Shown here piece after piece: positions 32,238 to 45,100 of a stretch of DNA of 64,000 nucleotides. The stretch spans positions 10,515,730 through 10,579,729 of the forward strand of contig NW_024037059.1 in the NCBI RefSeq assembly GCF_015706575.1. Direction: 5' to 3'. Under the pieces are notes generated by a model that searched no databases, had not been told where the DNA came from, and saw nothing but the letters and a program-made list of their open reading frames with translations. Each line of letters starts with the position of its first letter. The first letter of the stretch is position 1. The position numbers and the translations under genes are program-made. This stretch comes from Patiria miniata. Taxonomy: Eukaryota > Echinodermata > Asteroidea > Valvatida > Asterinidae.

Positions 32238-35200
32238 TCACTTCTTAAAATTAAAAACCATTCTGGAGCCTATCAACACCGGTTCAGGAGCACTGAGCTT
32301 CTGTTTGACGTCACAGAGCGGATGATGATAAATATGCTCTTCGCCCAGGGGCCAAGTGTAAAAAGCGCCTTGACGCCGCATGTAGGTGAGACGAACACCA
32401 CAATCTGTCAGGTCAACAATCTGAAATATTTAAAATAAAATAAAAAATATTTAAAATGATGTACATGGTGAATAAAACATGTCACAAAAACATCACAAAA
32501 ACAAGATTCTAAAAAAAAAAGAGGCAACACATACCTTGGCTACAAACAGCTCCTCCCTTGTTGTCTTTCCCTTTACTTCAACCGACACCTGAACAAAGTC
32601 TCCCACTGCAAGATGTTCCACTGAAATGTAAAATGCACTTCAGAATAAGAAACTCACATACAGTTTGCAACCACATACATGTTTCCAACAATTGGACAAT
32701 TGAGATTGTTTTACCTCCACAAGCATCAGAAGCAGACAGACTTTCTACAGATTTCTACCTCTCCTGTGAGTTCTTGGTCAATGAAGTTAATGTGAACAAA
32801 CAGTGAATAAACTGTACCACAAAAGCGGTAAACAAAATGTACAGTTAAAAACTTCTTACCTCCCTGAGCATCAGCAGATGACCCATGGGCACCCTTTGGC
32901 TTCGTGACATCCTGTGATGTGTTCCCCACTGAAAAAAAGTGTAAAGTAAGAAATGCATGAACAAGTTTTAATTTCAACTTGAGTAGTTAAGGTAGAGTAA
33001 CAAAAAAATGTTTTCTTACCTCCATTAGCGTCAGCATCAGATCCACGGACAGACTTTTGCTTCTTCACAGCACGTTGGAATTTTTTGGCCACTGGGAAAA
33101 ACAAAACACAAAATGTAACACAAGTTTTACATTTCAACCTGCGTAGTTAAGGTACACCTATTGCAAAACAAAACAAAAAACAAAAAATCTCACCTCTAGG
33201 AGTATCAGCAACGGATCCATGGGAAGCCTTTGCTTTTGCAACATCCTGAGATTTCTTCCCCACTGAAAAACAACAACAGGTTAACTTGATGAATAGGGAA
33301 AACATGTACATATATGTAAGTTGCATTTCACTGAGCATTTTTCCAAGTCTACTAGATTCAAAAAAGTAAATTAAAATTTTACCTCCACTGGTGTGATTAG
33401 TTCCTAGTGTCACCTTCTTCCACTTTGTCACATACTCAAAGTTTGCACATTCACCTGATGAGCAACCCATGCAATTATTACAAAAGCAGGAAAGCTGCCT
33501 TGTGCCAAGCACCCCTGGGCTCATTTTTTTCACACAGTGAAGTTTTCTTGTTCCTCTGACTGCTTTCTTGGGAACTTCTCTGCCATGATTAATTTGATCT
33601 TTTGGAACCCAAAATACATCCCTCTTAAACTTATGGCAGTCATCATTCTGACCTTTCTTCAGATGCTCAGCGCAATACTTGAAGAGAGAATATGCGTCAG
33701 GGATGTATGCTGCATTATTTGTCACTGCCATCGATACATGCCTTTTTATGACAGCACTCTCACCATCTGAAAAAAAAAAGTGGTGCTCAAGCTCGGAGCC
33801 GGAATTCGCAACGTCTTGGAATGGGCCCTTTGACTTGTATTGTGAGCCACACCCATCCGAGAAACGTATAACCTTCGAAATTTGGATGCTTTTGCTCAGA
33901 AACTTAACAGATTCTGTGTAGAACTGGTGCACAGCATTGTGGTCGTGTTTTCTATCATCTGAAATGAATATGAGGGAGTGCAGAATGGTATGAACACTTT
34001 CTCCTGTGCACTTGGGACACTGATACGATGCAACCACAGGATGAATTGTTTCTTGATCATGTGTCCAATGGCTGGACTGCACTTCATCTTGTTGCATACA
34101 AGTATAATTTTCAGCAAAGTCGAGGATCATCACTACATGCCCTTCCGGTGGATTGTTGAAAATCATGTTGTACTGATCATGCTGCCATGCCCAGTTAAAG
34201 AGGTGCATAGAAAAGCTTTGCAATTCATCAATCAGTTCATTGATGAGAACGTTAACTGCTCCCTCTTGTGCGACATTCAGTACTTTAGTAACTTCCTTTT
34301 CTTTACCTGCTTTTGTGATTGTTTCTTTCATTCTTTGCCATTTGCTCCACTTCACTACTTTGCCCTCAGCAGCCTCCAACAGCGGATGCAGATGTTGCGA
34401 TACAGCCTGCACACCACACTTATTGCATCTCCTGTCTATGCACTTCAGCTCATGGAATCTTTTGCCAGGTTGTTTTGGGCACAGTGTCATGTCACTGGCG
34501 GTGAACATGTCATGGATACGACATGCTTGCTTACTGTAAGCAGTGCAGAGGTTGTTAACTGCTTGAAGTTTCAGGTTGAAGTTGGTGCAGTACTCACACA
34601 AGCAACCTCGAAGCTTGTTTGTTGTGGATGACTTGATGTGTTTTGGTCTCAGTTTAAAGAATGATGACTTGCCAATCTGTATGTCTGGAAAGGTCTTCTT
34701 GAATTCATTGAACAACGTCGCGATTGGTCTTTGAAGGATGCGTGTCTTCAGAAGCTTCTTTTTACTCACTGCCTTTTTGTCAGCCACTTCAGCTGAATTC
34801 TCCTGGTAGAACTTGTGAACAATTTTTACTGTGTCTGTACAGAGTTCTTTTCCATTTCGGTAGTTTTCAGGTCTGTTCATCCTCATCATTTTCCGAGAGA
34901 TCCCGAACCGTCTGACTGCATATTCTTGTTTTTTATACTTCTTTAAAACTGCCAAAGTTGATGCCAGTAGTTGCCTTGAAGCTCTTATTTCTTTGGATCG
35001 TTTTTTGTTGTCTGTCTTCAACTTTTTCGCGAGATTTGTCACCACTATGCTGTCAATGTTACTGGGTGTGAAGGTAACACCCATTTGCTTCAGAGCTTGC
35101 TGCTTTCGTGGTGATGCACCTTTCAATAAGTCATAAACAGTTGCTGCAAACTGCGACGGTGACTTGGATACAGCCTTTCTTGCCCTGTGAGCAGATTGCC

Positions 35201-35843
35201 GTCTTGCTGTTCGTGACCTTCGTGTTGATTCGGAAGCAAGGTATTCTGCCTCATCATCTTCATCCATGTGTTTTTCTTGTTCTTTTAGTTCGTTTTCTGC
35301 TGCTTTTTCCTGTTTTTCTTTTTCTTTTTGCAGCTTTTCATTTGCAGCCTTTTGCATCCTATCCTGTAGCATATTCCTTCTGTACTGCAGTAACTCTTCC
35401 CTTTCCTGTCTTCTTATATTTCTTCGCTGCTCATTAACCTTGCTTCGTTTTTCTTCTGGCCACAGAGCTCGCTGAATGCGTTTTGCGTTTCTCCAATGCT
35501 CCTGCTGCTTGCTTTCGTTTATCTGTGCTTCTTGCGTGTTTAGCCCCGTCTTCTTTTTATCCCTGCATCTTTGGCGGTAAATCCTCATTCTTTCTCTGGA
35601 TGCATTTTTTTCTTTCTTTCTTCGCTCATCATCCCAACTTTCTCTCCTTTCTACAGCTTTATGTGCTTCATAATTTCTAATTTTTTTTAATTTCTTGGGA
35701 TTGGTAGCTGCCATTTTTTTTCGCCAATGTTCTGGGGGGTCTGAGGCATTTCCTGGTTTTAGAAGGGTTGCATGGTTAGGTGAAGTGCTAAGACGAGCAT
35801 GTGATCGGAGATTGATACGTAAATTGAGCTGCGGGGGCCCCAT
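32238..35843 (-). CDS. Spliced gene, large RNase H-like transposase-type protein
   Basis: Minus-strand exons by splice signals: 35854-33383 (coding from ATG at 35843, acceptor CTTACAG just upstream), 33262-33194, 33091-33020, 32928-32860, 32620-32535 and 32420-32238 (stop TGA). The coding length is a multiple of three (about 979 residues) and all junction phases agree. N-terminus: very basic and acidic coiled-coil (about residues 40-220). Middle: Cys-rich GCLCEYCTNF (about 414). Core: VMILDFAENYTC (about 573), RFSDGCGSQYKSKG (about 663) and FFSDGESAVIKRH (about 694), an arrangement of acidic residues like RNase H-fold enzymes; then CFCNNCMGC. C-terminus: IVDLTDCGVRLTYMRR ... FYTWP. A widespread unnamed family in marine invertebrates, probably transposon-derived. 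No break is seen, so the gene may be functional. Confidence 0.75.
32715..33262 (-). repeat. Tandemly duplicated mini-exons
   Basis: Exons at 33194-33262 (69 bp), 33020-33091 (72 bp) and 32860-32928 (69 bp) are diverged copies: each starts TGG after CAG, encodes V-G/A-K-x-x-Q-D-V ... H/R-G-S-x-A-D, and ends GGAG|GTRAG. All are phase 1 at both ends, so any number can be included or skipped without changing frame. A possible fourth, decayed copy ends at 32715 (SASDACGG, GTAAAA donor) with a weak acceptor near 32744. Confidence 0.8.
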
Positions 35844-38575
35844 GCTGTCAGTATCTGTAAGGTTCAAATATCGAATATAAGCCAAGGTATCATTGAATTG
35901 AACCCCCCCCCCCAAAAAAAGAAAATTTCATAAATAAAAAATCTTCAAACTAAACAAAAAATTACCAGATTTTACTTAAATACCCCCATTAACAAACCAT
36001 GCGGTCATGTGATGTGGATGTCCTTTAAAAAAAAATCTAGCTAAGTTTATCCTAAGAAATTTTGAAAAAGTGTCCATGCTAAAATCGTGATTTCTCATCA
36101 GAATTTCACTTTTTGGTGGTTGATTAGCTGTAATAAGGAAAATATAGTGGGGGTATTCAAGTAAAATATTTCATTGCTCGCGTCGGTGATGTCGTTTTCG
36201 TCCCCAGTGCGTGCTGGTGTGAACGAATGCAGTGCGGTCAATGTGCGTCCGTGATGTTTATATGTGTCTTAGATCCTGACTCTCCACTATTGTTCGAACT
36301 GCACTAAACAAGAACCTGCCTATAATTATATGTGTTAACCGGTTCCCGCCTGTACACGGGGAAACTAAACCCATCATTAAGGAACCAGTGTACGTGCATA
36401 CATCACGTGACACCGAGTCGCCGCTCTCCACTCGTACTCGATGTCGACACGATCAAATTACATACATGTCTGTACATGTACGTTCACACCAGCGTGCACT
36501 GGGGACGACATCACCGCATTGCCTTCCCAAACTAGTAAACAGACATCCACAAACTCAAGAAAAGCTCTCGAAAAAGAACGGCAAATATTACTTTTATCTC
36601 CGAATCATAACTTAACCTCAGTACCATCATTAATTCTCGATGTGAACTGGATCCCTATAGGGTCATGTTGGGCAATGTGGGGTTTGTTTTGGGGGTAAAA
36701 TCTGGCGATTTTCACGGCAAAGGTTGTCTGATGAATTAATTTACAGTCGAACACTGACGTTACTGTCGCCCGAAAAAGGCCACATGAAATGTAAAGAAAA
36801 GACGATTTTTAGAGTCCTACTAGTTCCTTGGAGTAGTAATTACTGTAAAACTTAGATGAAACTCAAACAGAACAATATGATACGCTGATATTTTCTGCTA
36901 GAAACCAGTTATTTACTCACCAATCCACAATCCAAAAGCGGCCAATAAATTTCCGCAACACGTCGGCGTTGCAATTTGGCGAAGCGCGCGAAACCGACGC
37001 AACAGGACAGCAGTCACATTTCACCCTACACACGTAGCATGCTAGCCCGTAATAGTATCCATGTGACCTACTCAACGTCATATGGAAAGGGTAAACATTT
37101 TGGGCCAGAACCATTTTCCAAAGCGGGGGATAGGAAAAACTAGGCGGTCACATCTGACCCACGCAACGCAAATCACGCAGGACACCGGACTTGCGTTGAA
37201 CTTTTTAAATCAAGTATCTTCGTAAACTCGCTGCATATTTCATGGCTTTTATCACTTGTTTTTAAAAATGTATCCCAGCATTTCTACCTGTTAAAAATTG
37301 AAAACTAGTAACATTATCGGAATGTTAGTAAATAAAAGCAAACTACCCATGCAACACGAGCGGCATAGGAAGACACCACGCGTTACGTCGGTACGTACAA
37401 ATTTAACTTCTTGTGTTTTACCAATGCAATGGTTCTGCACAAAATCAATAATTTTGTGGGAAAGCTTCACTCTAGTTGAATAAGCACCGGTAGCATGTTC
37501 ATCAAAATGAGAAAATTATATCTGTTTTTAAAGGTATATTCAAATCGTTTATACAATATAACGCTGGGGGGTGGTAAAAGTACTGAGGACACCACAGAAA
37601 AATGGTACAAATCATCAACATTCACAAAGAATTTTGTTGAATAATTGCTGGGAGTTTATTATTGACTTTTCAATTCAAATATATTTTACAAATGAAAACA
37701 TTAGTGCCACACTACATAAGCAAAAATTAACTTTGAACACATTCATATGTGCAAATTACTCAAATGACCCAACCTGGTGGAATGACCCCTATAGTGCTTG
37801 GCAAGGCTCATTAGCAAGTTGTTTGAAATACTGAAATACAATTTAAGAAAATTTTTATAACCAAAAATAATAATAATGTTATCAAATAAAATCATCAAGC
37901 CACCACGTCTTGCATGTACAAGTATCCTGTGTAGAGTATTAATTCGCGTAATATAATTAATGCAATAATTGTTATAGTTGCGATAATTGTAAATCTTTGT
38001 TCTAGACATATTAAGTGCAGATGCCGCAAATTGGCCGCGATAAAACTGATAGGTCCTAGTCCTAGCTTGTCCAGGGACACGTCCACGTGATATGATTATC
38101 GCAACTATAATTATTATTACATGATTATGACTACCATTACGTTAAATAAAGAACCCAAACATTTCCACGATTTGAGACCAAGTGACTCCCATACTGCCTC
38201 CACACCTCAACACATCCTTCCTTCTGTGTGTAGAGAAATGATAGTCACATGGAGGACTGAGGGGTTATGTATATTTTCCAAGAATCTGATAGCAAAGAGA
38301 GGGCATGTCAAATTCGCCTTTTATGCTCATTAATCCTGTTCTACTGTACATCTTACATTTTTGTGAGCAATTTAATTTTACATTTTATTTACACAAGTAA
38401 CCATTGTTCGCTCATGAAAGCCACAATTATCATGGCCACTAATAAAAGCATGAATCCTATGTCTAATACATTACAATACTTTTTTCGTGTATCCTTTTTT
38501 TTTTTTTGGATACACCATGTATACTCATCTGCTACACCTTATACATACCGGTAGCAAGTAATTTTGCAAATGTTT
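35844..38575. other. Intergenic, two small inverted-repeat elements
   Basis: The 5' untranslated exon and promoter of the minus-strand gene should lie here but are not located. Inverted repeats: 36186-36224 with 36480-36517 (about 38 bp arms, GTGATGTCGT...), and 37965-37990 with 38092-38118 (AATAATTATAGTTGCGATAAT-like arms, about 21 bp). Both look like MITE ends. No gene is supported. Confidence 0.45.
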
Positions 38576-41500
38576 CTATTGAACCCCGTGCCATTCTGAA
38601 AGACAAACACAGTACAGTTAACCAATTGACCTGAGCAAATTCGTTATAAAGAGATCGAGAAAGAATACATGTAGATACATGTTTGTACCTTGGCTTGCTT
38701 CCAGGGACAGCTGTTCATTGGGAGTTTCTTCATCTTCATGAGCACTATCATCATCTGAGCAGGGCTCTGGATTTGCAACAAATGAAATAGCGCATTATGT
38801 TAACATATGCAACAGAATTAGGATAACACCAAGTAAAACTGTTATAACAATGGTTACTCACAGTTTTGAGAAACAAAAACAAAAAAATTGATTAATGCTT
38901 TTAATTTTTCAACATCTTTCGTCGAGTGGCTTCTGACTAGAGCAATTTGCTTCAAATTACAAAAGTGGTATTTGGATCAAGTTTGTATGAAGTAAGTTTT
39001 CATATGAATCTAGTAATTTTTATCCACACACGTTAAAGATATACCACACCATTTCCCTATGTGGTGTGGCTTCATCCATACTGACCCGTCTCGCCTTACT
39101 AAATAAATGTCATTTTAAATCAAGCTACGTACATTGTATATTCTGATGATTTAGGGGCTGGTCATTCACTTCAATTAATTTAAGCAACAACACCATACCA
39201 GGAATATCGGATTATAACAATTAGCAGCATACACTGGGCAAGTTGGAGGCAGGCCATTGCTGCAAAGACTGGGGTGGTATTCTTGGATTATTTGACATTT
39301 TGCAAAAGCACAGACAGTCAGGATTGGTTGATGACCATCGGTATTTAGGAAGGGGAATAAATTTGTGATTAACTGGTCTTAAACATATGTTTGACACTGG
39401 CTTAGGAGGATGGACGCTGAAATATCAAGTGTCCATTCTCCCGATCCAGTATCCAACTAACGTTTAACACCAGATATTTTGCAGTTTACGCACAGGTTCA
39501 GTTACTAACCCAAACAGTACAGATGTAACCCAGGTAAGCAATCACTCTACATGTAGGCCTTACCATCAAGATCAAGGTTGATGTCATCCAGAGACTTTCC
39601 TGCAGCGTTCTGTATACCTCCTTTCTCCAGCAGCATCAGAAGTTTTGCAACCTTTGCTATTTGTAGTGTGTTCTCAGGAAGCCGGTAGTAGTCTCTGTGG
39701 ATCTGAATGTCATGTCCTAGAAATCCAGCCATAGCCAAGATGTCAAGTTCATTGTCTTTCAGGCAAATCAGCTGCGACATGGTGGCTACATGCTTTCTCA
39801 ACTTTGTAGAGGTGACATTCTCTGGATGAGTAGCACCCCAGGCCAAGGCAAACCTCTTCAAGCAATCTGCTGCTCTGAATGGTGTGTTACATCCTGGCCT
39901 TGCAAACAAGAACTGGTTGCTGTCGAGAACTCCTACTTCCCTTCTTGCAGAAATGAGAAGATCAAGGACGTGGATCATGTCTGCTGTGAGAAGAATGGGG
40001 GCTTTTCTTCCCCTCTTTCCCCTAATCTCTACACGTTCAAGTTTGTTGCAAAGTTTTCTCTCCCACGCTGAGAGGGCTACCTCAACATCCTTGTTCATCT
40101 GTTTGGTGTGGCATCTGTATGTGGACACTGTGATTCTTTCCACCTCTCCAGCTCTTCTCCTGTTGAACAGCACAAGTTGACACAGCAAGCACTTTGCAAT
40201 GACAGTCCAGTCTTTCCTCGTGGGGCACTCTCTGAGCGACTCCTGTTTGTCTTGAACTATTCTCTGAATGTGGCTGTGAACCTTGCACACATCTTCAGAG
40301 ACTGGTAGAACACTTGGTTTGTTAAATTTCCGTGTGTACAGGGTTGTCAGGGCACCTTTAGACACCTTCTCTGACCACAGGATAGAACACAGCTCTGAAA
40401 ATTTCTCTGCCTTCTTCTGGAGATCGTCATTGCTGCATTTTATGGCTTCATCTTTCACTATCTGACTACACTTATTCAGGGAGTGTCCTAGTTTCAAGGC
40501 CAGTGATGGGGTAGCATACTTTCCAGTTGACACCAAATCCTGAGACTTGCTTCACTGCATCAACAACATCTTCAAACACCTGGGGATCGATGCAATCTAT
40601 GAGAGAGTTAATTCTCTCATTCTGCTGTCTGACAGCCAACAGCAATCTTCCCATTTCCCTCATCTTTTGACTGACATGCTGGAATTGATGTACATGGTCC
40701 GCTGTGCCTAAGAACTTCATACCAAGCCGTACGATTAGGTCATTGTTTCGAGCTGCCAGGGAAATTGCATCAGGCATCATTTGCGCAATGACTTTCTCCC
40801 TCAAGAGAGTGGACACTTCCTTTGATACTGGCAACAATAGAGGACACTGAGCCTGGAGTGACCTTTCCTGAGACTTTGCCACCTCCTTCACTGGACAGCT
40901 TTTTTGATGCTTCCACATATCACTTCGTATGAAATAGCCAAAACATCGGTTGCAAGATAGGTATAGACTTGCATCAATTTCAAATTTTGGTCGTTTGTAC
41001 GGAATTAAGAAGCCACTCTTTTTTCTCAGAACCTCTACATTGTGGGCATGATTTCCTCTGTTCCGTAATAGATCGAGCAGACCTTTACGTTCTTTCGATT
41101 TCAGTGGAAGACTTTGCACATGCTTCACTTCATATTCTTTTGGATGGTCATGTATAAGGTGCCTTGGCATTTTGGCTGTTGACTTCATACAATAGGGACA
41201 ATACTGTTTGCATTGTTGTTTGTTGTTAGTACCTTCACACCAGTCGATGAGGACACCGCATTACTGTTCAAGTCGGACGCGAGTTTTTCTTGTTGGGAGC
41301 TTTGCCCTGCCCTATCTGTGAGAACTTCCACTGATGCAGTAACAGTTGCATCTTGACATCTCTGAGATGTTTCCATGCTGGAATAGGCTTGATTATTTCG
41401 TCTCACAAGTGGCAGTACATAGGACCCATCATCGGAAGCATCAGCTGACTCTGGAACATAAGATGAGTCATCACTTGAGCATTCTTGTGATGAAGCTGCA

Positions 41501-41580
41501 GAAAATTGATCTTCAGCTAATCCACTCGACGTCACTTCAGGAAAATGCCTGCAGCGCTGTACATGCTGCAACATGCATAC
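38576..41580 (-). pseudogene. Tyrosine recombinase-type gene, spliced, two frameshifts
   Basis: Exons on the minus strand: 41580-39564 (acceptor CGCTTTTTTCAG, donor ATG|GTAAGG), 38766-38689 (EPCSDDDSAHEDEE, acidic) and 38595-38576 (ends TAG); phases at the last two junctions agree. A zinc-finger pair CKQYCPYC...HLIHDH and a CNRCFGYF...HQKSC pair precede a helical region. The C-terminal half has NRRRAGEVERI (catalytic Arg), TSTKLRKHVATMSQ (second Arg; the usual first His is Thr), FLGHDIQIHRDYYRLPE (His and Tyr). This fits a Crypton-like or related eukaryotic tyrosine recombinase. Frameshifts occur near 41215-41230 and near 40530. These could be real decay or assembly errors, since everything else is open. 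Confidence 0.7.
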
Positions 41581-41825
41581 CTGAAAAAAGCGAAATGTAG
41601 TACAATGCTATATTAGAGTCTTGTAATAATTAACGTACAACAAGAAAAATAAAGCAGCTGAAACTTTAATACTATATAAGAAAAAAGGTACTTAAGTTGT
41701 TTTTTATCCTTGCTGAAACGTAGCACTATTCAATGTCGCTGTACTTCAAGTTCCTTGGGTAGAAATGTTTTTCCAGTTAAACAAAATATTTCAACATCGT
41801 TTTCCAATCTGGGTAGTTCTTTTCA

Positions 41826-42030
41826 GGCTGATTCAGTAGGGGGGGATTGGGGGGTACGAGACCAAACCCAATAATCTCACCCCTAGTCCCACCCCTTGGC
41901 CACGCCCCCAACTGCCCCCTCCCAATGATCTCCCTCTCCCTTCCAAATGATCCCCCTCCCAATATCTCAGTCTCAGCCCCAGGCCAAAACCGGGGCTCAA
42001 TATCTCTCATCTTGAAGATCTCTCTCACCA
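41826..42030. repeat. GC/pyrimidine-rich low-complexity tract
   Basis: Runs such as CCCTCCCAATGATC and CCTCTCCCAATATCTC, ending next to the Polinton start. It looks like part of a different dispersed repeat into which, or beside which, the Polinton lies. Confidence 0.5.
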
Positions 42031-42109
42031 GCCGGTGAGTCTGATTGCTTATAAATCCAAAAGTCTAACCTCTTAAAAAAATTTAAAAAAATTATATTGA
42101 TATATATAA

Positions 42110-45100
42110 ATGATGAATATGATCAAACCAATCGTTAAGGGATTTTCTAGATGGAATAAAGCGACGCTGCGCGATTACGTCCAGCGATATAATGTACCGT
42201 ACAATCAAAATGTTGTTTTTATGCGTAAAGTCTACATCAACGGGATAAAAAACTATGAAGCTCGATTTAAAAACTTGAGGAAAAACACGCTACATGAGCT
42301 CAAACAGATTGTAGACGATAACGATCTAGAATATAGCCCGTCGGGTTATAAAGGTCGATTTTGAAAAAAGATTTACTCTCGGCGATTCAAAACTCTAGGC
42401 AACCTGAGGATTTTCAAGAGGCTGAGTTTAGAGCGACGAGGAGATTTAGAAACAACTTTAGAAACTGAGAACTGATTCCTAGACTTTTTAACGACAATTT
42501 AGTCAAGTTTTTTGATACGCACAAAGATCAAATTGTAAATAAAATCAAGTCAGAATTGAGAGAGCTAAGAGGTTTAAAAATGGAGCTCACAATCAAAATA
42601 AAATACGAAAAAACCAAACCGGATGGTACGATCGAAATGATCGAAGCTACACATTTTACCGATCAGAGAGTCATTTTAAATCAAAGTCAAATAAAACAGG
42701 TTTTAAAAGAAGACATCGACCAGCTATTTAAAAAGGATGAAAGGTATACGAATCAAGGATCAGGTTGGGTTTTAAAAAAGATAATGGCGTTGTATATCAA
42801 CATCAACAGGTTTAACCCCGTGAGGGGTAGTTCTTATATTGACCTACCAAAATGTATCAAACAGAAAATGGCGATGATTAACATTGAAAACAAAGACGAC
42901 GAGTGTTTTAGATGGTGTTTGAGAGCTGCTCTTGGGTTGTATACAGATAAAGTAAAAAATAACATAAAAAACGATCCTAAATATAAAATTCATAAAGAAG
43001 AACCCCTGTTGTATACACCAAAGATGACGGACTCAAATTTAAAGGCGTAGACTTTCCAACACCGATCGACCAGATACCAAAGATAGAAAGACAAAATAAT
43101 TTAACAATAAATGTATACGGTTATGAGGGGGAAATATATCCATTATACGTGTCTAAAAACTACAAAGCAGAGTCACGACCTATCGATCTGTTTTTGTTTT
43201 CTGAGGGCGACAAGCATCACTACTGCTGGATAAATAATTTTTCGAGATTGATTTACAACGTTACAAAACATAAAAGTAAGAAATATTTTTGTCGAAGGTG
43301 TCTGTGTCATTATAGAACGCAAGTAAAATTAGATAGACACATGACCGATTGTAACGGTATAGATACACATCCGTCAAAGATTGTATTTCCTACCGCTAAG
43401 CGAAAATATGTAAATAACGAGTGGATAGTCGACGAAAACGATGTGCCAATATTAGAATTTAAAAACTACAGGTTTAAACAAAAAGCACCGTTTGTAGTTT
43501 ACGCCGACTTTGAATCGATATTAGAAAAAATTTCGGACGCTAAAAAGAACAACACGCAAAAGACAAACATTCACAAAGCTAGCGGTTACTCGTTGGTAGT
43601 AGTTAGATGCGACGGCACCAATGCGTATCAAAGATGCCGTATCAAAGTTTGTAAATAAAATGTTAAAAATACAAAGCGACATAAATTGCATATTTAAAAA
43701 ACCCCAACCCATGAAATTTAACGAGCGAGCTAAAGAACATCGTGATACTACAAACACGTGTTGGATTTGCGAGAAACCAATTTATCCCAACTACTCGAGC
43801 AACTGTCAGTGCCAGAAACCCAAAAAACCAAAAACAGAAAAACAAATAAAAGGAACTTCAGTTCGAAAACAAAAATGGATTTACCGAGTCTAAATGCCTC
43901 GAATGCAAAAAGAAAATCAACAAATTTAGAAAGGTGAGAGATCACTGCCATGTCACGGGTAGATATAGAGGTGCTGCGCACGCCTACTGCAATCTAAAAT
44001 TACAAGTTAAACCAGGTTTTACCCCCATACCGGTCGTCTTTCACAATCTGCAAAATTACGACGTTCACTTGATCATGCAGAGTATTTCAGAGTACGATGA
44101 CGAAAAGGAAATACAAGTTATCGCTAGAAATTGGGAAAAGTATATTTCGTTTTCGATCGGAAATATGCGATCTATAGACTCGTTTAATTTTATCTAAAGC
44201 TTGTCCAATTTTATCTAAAGCTTGTCCAAGAGAGTCGTTTAAACTACTCAGAGAACATTTTAATCGTCAAAATATCGACTCGTTGTTACAAAAAGGAGTT
44301 TATCCGTATGAATACATGGACTCGTTTGACAGATTTCAAGAGACCAGCCTACCCCCCATCGAACAATTTTACAGCAGCCTAAAAGACGAAAATATATCGC
44401 GAGAGGACTACGACAGAGCTAAACTGACGTGGAACGAGTTTAAAGTTAAAAACATGGGGGAATATCACGATTTGTACGTCACTACCGATACGTTATTACT
44501 GGCTTGCGTATTTGAAAACTTTAGGCAAACGTGTATTACAAACTACGCGTTAGATCCGGCTAATTACTACACAGCACCAGGATTGTCGTGGGATGCCTTG
44601 TTAAAACACTCGGAAGTTAAACTCGAACTATTGCAAGACGTAGACAAACATTTATTTTTTGAAAAGGCAAAAAGAGTGGTATCTCGAGCGTGGGTGGTAT
44701 GAGATACCACAAAGCCAATAACAAATACCTACCCGACCATAATCCAAACGAGCCGTCGAGTTACATCACCTACCTCAATGCAAACAATCTGTACGGCTGG
44801 GCCATGAGTCAATACCTGCCGTACAAAGACTTTAAATGGGCGTCTACAAAAACGTTTACTGAGTCTACGATATTATCTCTCAGGAAAACGTCAAACACCA
44901 GTTACTGCTTTGAAGTAGACCTCGATTACCTGGACAATCTCCACGACCTGCACAACGATTACCCCCTAGCGCCAGAAAATATCATCATACCAAAAGAATG
45001 GATGTCTGATTATCAAAATGAGTTATTGGATACCGAACCTAGTAGCAACGTGCAAAAATTAACGTGTACCCTTAATCCTAAACAAAAATATGTTTTGCAC

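Noticed and set aside
33537-35880. Plus-strand frames across the large minus-strand gene (for example 33978-34631)
   Set aside because: Shadows of the minus-strand exon, which has splice support and consistent domains.
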